Assembly (NCBI GenBank): GCA_937918935.1
Contig: CAKZSI010000071.1
Coordinates: 1-64,000, forward strand
Length of the DNA stretch: 64,000 nucleotides
Direction of reading: 5' to 3'
Source of the DNA: an uncultured Chloroflexales bacterium
GTDB taxonomy: Bacteria; Chloroflexota; Chloroflexia; Chloroflexales; Chloroflexaceae
Shown: piece by piece, positions 61,280 to 64,000 of the stretch
Layout of the letters: each line of letters opens with the position of its first letter
Numbering within the stretch: position 1 is the first letter of the stretch
Program-made: the position numbers and the translations under genes
Notes under the pieces: generated by a model
What the model was told of the DNA's origin: nothing
The model's input: only the letters and a program-made list of their open reading frames with translations
Database searches by the model: none

Positions 61280-62299
61280 CTACACCTCCACCTCCCCACG
61301 CGCATAGGCCAGGGCCGCGCCAAGGTCGGCCACGGTGATAATCTCGCCAAGGCTGGTGTTGAGGCTAACCAGGGTCTGGGCGACAGCGGCACGAATGCCG
61401 CTGACCACCGTGCGGGCGCCGAGCAGGCGGATTGCCACTGCGGTGTCGATCAACGCCTTCGCAACCTCCGTATCGATCATCGTAATTCCCGTCACGTCGA
61501 GAATCACCACCCGCGCCCGGTGCTCGGCGACCATTTCGAGGATGCGTCGCCGCAACGCGCCGGCCCGCCAGCTATCGAGATTGCCCACCAGTGGCGACAG
61601 CAACACCTGATCGTCCACCACCAGCACCGGCAGTTCCAGGGTCTTCACCAGTTCGAGCAGGCGTTGCTGCTCGGCAGCGCGCTGCTCGATCTCCTGGCGC
61701 GTCGCCTCGGAAGCCTGGCGCGCCGCCTCGGCCTCACTGGCGCGCTGGTCGGCGATACCCAGCGCGGTGAGTTGCGCAACCCCTATCCGATCGGCGACGG
61801 CCCACACCGCGATGATCAGAACAGCGACGTTACTTGCGTGGAAGTAGCGTAGAAAACCGGGTGGAATTTGCGATATGGTTTCTAACGGTCCCAGGATAAC
61901 GATCAGGACTGCCAGGATGGTGCAAAAGACGGCGGTAGCAATGGTGAACAGGCGCTGGTTGCTCAGACTCACGAGCAGGACCACCACGACCAGAAAGGGC
62001 GCCACGGTGAGACGGAGTTCCGGCAGCCAGATCGCGACGATGATCTCGTTGACGATGATGCTCAGCGTAAATGGCAGCACCATTTGCCAGAGCGGGCGCT
62101 CCCGCAACAGCGCGGTCAGACCAGCGCCGACAATACCGGTAAAGGTAATAGCCAGGACGACAGGCGCGAAGAAGCTGGGACTGAACACATAGAACGACAG
62201 CACCAGCAGGAATGAAAGAACACAGCTCCCCCCTGTCCAGAGTGCGACACTTATGATAATCCGCCGCTGAAGTTGTTCGAGAAAGGCACGCGATGACAT
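61280..62299 (-). CDS. Membrane-anchored STAS-domain signalling protein, second copy
   Basis: 339 aa. Six hydrophobic helices (about 15-172), a coiled coil (about 178-220, ASEAEAARQASEATRQEIEQ) and a STAS domain (about 225-335) with PLVGNLDSWRAGALRRRILE and ILDVTGITMIDTEVAKALID. The order and key loop (VTGIxMIDT) match the protein at 23338-24453. Putative RsbR-like regulator of a stressosome or SigB-like pathway. GAGGAG precedes the ATG. It is convergent with the histidine kinase gene, with no partner kinase or phosphatase nearby. Confidence 0.87.
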   Translation of the reverse strand: MSSRAFLEQLQRRIIISVALWTGGSCVLSFLLVLSFYVFSPSFFAPVVLAITFTGIVGAGLTALLRERPLWQMVLPFTLSIIVNEIIVAIWLPELRLTVAPFLVVVVLLVSLSNQRLFTIATAVFCTILAVLIVILGPLETISQIPPGFLRYFHASNVAVLIIAVWAVADRIGVAQLTALGIADQRASEAEAARQASEATRQEIEQRAAEQQRLLELVKTLELPVLVVDDQVLLSPLVGNLDSWRAGALRRRILEMVAEHRARVVILDVTGITMIDTEVAKALIDTAVAIRLLGARTVVSGIRAAVAQTLVSLNTSLGEIITVADLGAALAYARGEVEV

Positions 62300-62695
62300 G
62301 CTAACGGCTCCTCGTTCCTGGGAGGGCAGCGCCCTCTCAAGAAAACCTCATTCTCTTACCGGTGGCGCAGTCGCGCGTATCCCGCCACAACGTCAACTAT
62401 AGTGGACCCCCGAGTTGACATCTGGAGGGGCGCAGACGGAGCGTGGGAACATGCTTACCAATGCGAGGCTCCCGGCGTCGGATCTGACAGGGTTACACCC
62501 GTACAGGATTGCGATCGGCAGGTTGGGACACCCCCTGAAGTGACGGTCTCGGGCCGACAGGTTCACTATACGCCTATCCCTTACCGCAACCGTACCACGA
62601 ACCGGTACTCATGGGCGCTTGAGCGAGGCACAGGTTGACCGTACACTTACGATTGCGTGTAGTTACGATGCCATCCAACGTCCCAGGAGGTCACA
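62300..62695. other. Divergent gap upstream of the UbiA-family gene
   Basis: 396 bases. Contains a B element near 62318-62345 (CTGGGAGGGC-AGC-GCCCTCTCAAG, imperfect). A -35-like TTGACC lies at 62635-62640 with no convincing -10. No gene seen. Confidence 0.5.
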
Positions 62696-63601
62696 ATGCA
62701 CGCTACAGCCTTGTTACACGCATTCGTTCGTCACCGCTGGCTTGAAGCCATCCGCTCCGAGGTCATCCTTCACTGGAAGTTCAATCGGTACGACATCGCA
62801 GCGACGTTCATTCCGGGTCTGCTGTTTGTTCTGGCTGCCTGGCACAGCCATGAGCCTGACTGGAACGCACTGTCGGGCTGGCTGCTCCGGGGTTCGCTGT
62901 ACTTCTGGCTGTACTGCTCGGTGTTCTGCATTTCGAACCAGCTCGCTGGCGAGGAGGAGGATCGCATCAACAAACCAGACCGGCCGCTGCCCGCCGGCCT
63001 GACGACCCGGAGCGGGGCCTGGGCGCGCTGGTTCATAGTGATGGGACTGTTTGCGCTCCTGGGCTGGTGCCTGGGGGTATTGGAGTGGACACTGCTCTGG
63101 CAGGCGGTGCTGGTCCTGCACAATCAGGGACGGTGGTCGCGGCACTATGCAACGAAGAATCTGGTGATGGTGTTTGGTGCGATTGCGCAACTGGCCGCCG
63201 CCTGGCAGATGGTGCGCCCGATCACGCCGATAGCCTGGGACTGGATTCTGGTGCTGTCACTGCCCTTACTGACACACGTGTCGCTGCAAGATCTGCGCGA
63301 TGTGGCTGGCGATCGGGCCGTGGGGCGACGCACGCTCCCGATCATCTTCGGTGAAGGGCCGAGTCGCCTCTTTTTAGCGGGTGCGTTTGCCTTGCTCCCG
63401 CTGGCGACCCATTTCGTGTTGCTGGCGCCGCCGGGTGCGCGTCTCGATGTGGTGGCGCTGGATCTGCTGCTGGCAGCCTTGTGCCTAGTCATCGCCGGGC
63501 GCATCCTCTGGCTGCGCTACCCGGCTGCCGACCACAAGACGTATATGCTGTACAACTACTGGTATTGTTTTACCCTGGCGGCGGCGATTGTGGCGCTTTG
63601 A
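62696..63601 (+). CDS. UbiA-superfamily membrane protein
   Basis: 301 aa with about eight transmembrane helices. The first Asp-rich motif reads NQLAGEEEDRINKPDRPL (from Asn81), where the usual NxxxDxxxD has Gly in place of the first Asp; the second is DLRDVAGDRAVGRRT. UbiA enzymes prenylate aromatic rings or cyclise isoprenoids in the membrane. The N-Q-x-x-G-x-x-E-D-x-I-N-K-P form recalls the family branch that includes terpene cyclases of fungi and bacteria (recalled). A perfect AGGAGG precedes the ATG. No prenyl or quinone genes adjacent. Confidence 0.85.
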   Translation: MHATALLHAFVRHRWLEAIRSEVILHWKFNRYDIAATFIPGLLFVLAAWHSHEPDWNALSGWLLRGSLYFWLYCSVFCISNQLAGEEEDRINKPDRPLPAGLTTRSGAWARWFIVMGLFALLGWCLGVLEWTLLWQAVLVLHNQGRWSRHYATKNLVMVFGAIAQLAAAWQMVRPITPIAWDWILVLSLPLLTHVSLQDLRDVAGDRAVGRRTLPIIFGEGPSRLFLAGAFALLPLATHFVLLAPPGARLDVVALDLLLAALCLVIAGRILWLRYPAADHKTYMLYNYWYCFTLAAAIVAL

Positions 63602-63639
63602 GGTCCTTACAATGATACTGAGGTGAACGGGGGGTCGGT

Positions 63640-63690
63640 ACAACGAGGTCCTGGGAGGGCTGCGCCTCCACAGGACCTCTCCTTTTCTTG
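63640..63690 (+). terminator. Hairpin after the UbiA-family gene
   Basis: AGGTCCTGGGAGG...CCTCCACAGGACCT, an imperfect stem of B type, followed by CTCCTTTTCTT. It may end transcription from both sides. Confidence 0.5.
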
Positions 63691-63732
63691 GCTAGAAATC
63701 TTTCACCCCAACCGCGGCGCTCCCGGCGCCTC

Positions 63733-64000
63733 CTAACGACCGGGAGCGTTCCCCACCTTGCTGCTGTCCGGTGGGGTTTCGGGCATAGGCAGGAGGGGCG
63801 CGATGGGGTCCACCAGGCGGTCCACAATCGCCCCCAGGCGCTGGAACTGTGGCCCGAGTTCGGTTTCGGCCAGGGGGATGTTCACCGGCACGTCGAGTTG
63901 CACCGGGATGGAGGTGATCAGCTTGACGTCCATGTTGAGATCGACGGGCAGTTCCAGGCCCGCGGGGAGGACAATGTTCACCGTGGCGTTGAGGTTGCCG
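63733..64000 (-). CDS. Unknown protein, cut by the right window edge
   Basis: C-terminal part of about 88 aa; the frame continues past 64000, so the start is outside. The sequence repeats a beta-like pattern with alternating hydrophobic residues (NIVLPAGLELPVDLNMDVKL; SIPVQLDVPVNIPLAETELG), suggesting a membrane-associated beta domain like those in DUF-type membrane proteins of Chloroflexi. It ends with an acidic-Pro tail (PMPETPPDSSKVGNAPGR). Function unknown. Confidence 0.55.
   Translation of the reverse strand, partial: GNLNATVNIVLPAGLELPVDLNMDVKLITSIPVQLDVPVNIPLAETELGPQFQRLGAIVDRLVDPIAPLLPMPETPPDSSKVGNAPGR

Overview
The window is GC-rich bacterial chromosomal DNA with housekeeping gene content and no rRNA, tRNA, phage, insertion sequence or CRISPR array that I can recognise. 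Gene content (single-chain pyruvate:ferredoxin oxidoreductase paired with a dihydroorotate dehydrogenase-like protein, PSP1/RicT, FHA-GAF-adenylate cyclase, DUF5107 protein, TM-STAS proteins) and the many palindromic intergenic repeats suggest a member of the Chloroflexi, probably class Chloroflexia. This assignment is inference; no rRNA is present to test it.

Layout. 1-6.5 kb: end of an unknown gene, beta-carbonic anhydrase, then a leftward block of prs, a CvpA-like protein, a metallo-beta-lactamase-fold hydrolase, ricT and an FHA-GAF-adenylate cyclase. 6.9-10.3 kb: a rightward pair, a membrane protein whose cytoplasmic domain looks like a dead PP2C phosphatase, then a lipoprotein. 10.3-13 kb: leftward xylA-xylB with overlapping stop and start codons. 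13.4-22 kb: PIG-L deacetylase, phoU, a truncated SPFH-like frame, gamma-glutamyltransferase, an oxalate-CoA-ligase-like enzyme, coaA-panE, aroE. 22-28.5 kb: mltG, a TM-STAS protein, a TPR-like protein, thrC, a degenerate LeuD-like protein and an RNA m5U methyltransferase. 28.6-32.6 kb: a membrane protein and a cell-wall hydrolase-like protein behind a promoter carrying a LexA-type palindrome, then PspC and rsfS. 32.8-38.6 kb: SDR, DHOD-like protein, nifJ. 39.4-52.2 kb: DUF2064, nucleoside hydrolase, YugP-type metallopeptidase with a 45-aa partner, a truncated BtuF-like gene, EamA transporter with an orphan antitoxin, cysteine desulfurase, DUF5107 protein, small membrane and SRPBCC proteins, and an unknown 509-aa protein. 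52.4-57.7 kb: assimilatory sulfate reduction operon cobA-cysH-sat-cysC-sir. 58-64 kb: tmRNA (ssrA) on the minus strand, esterase, orphan histidine kinase, second TM-STAS protein, UbiA-family protein and a partial gene at the right edge.

How the genes work together. In the cys operon, Sat makes APS, the Fe-S-type CysH reduces it, CobA supplies the siroheme precursor and Sir reduces sulfite to sulfide; CysC draws APS off to PAPS. coaA and panE are two steps of CoA synthesis. xylA and xylB feed xylose into the pentose phosphate pool, from which prs makes PRPP. The most unusual content is intergenic: two families of short perfect or near-perfect palindromes (GGGGAAACC-N-GGTTTCCCC type and GGGAGGGC-N-GCCCTCCC type), often side by side, twice in tandem arrays, plus longer composite repeats. 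Many promoters can be read as extended -10 elements (TGn-TATAMT).
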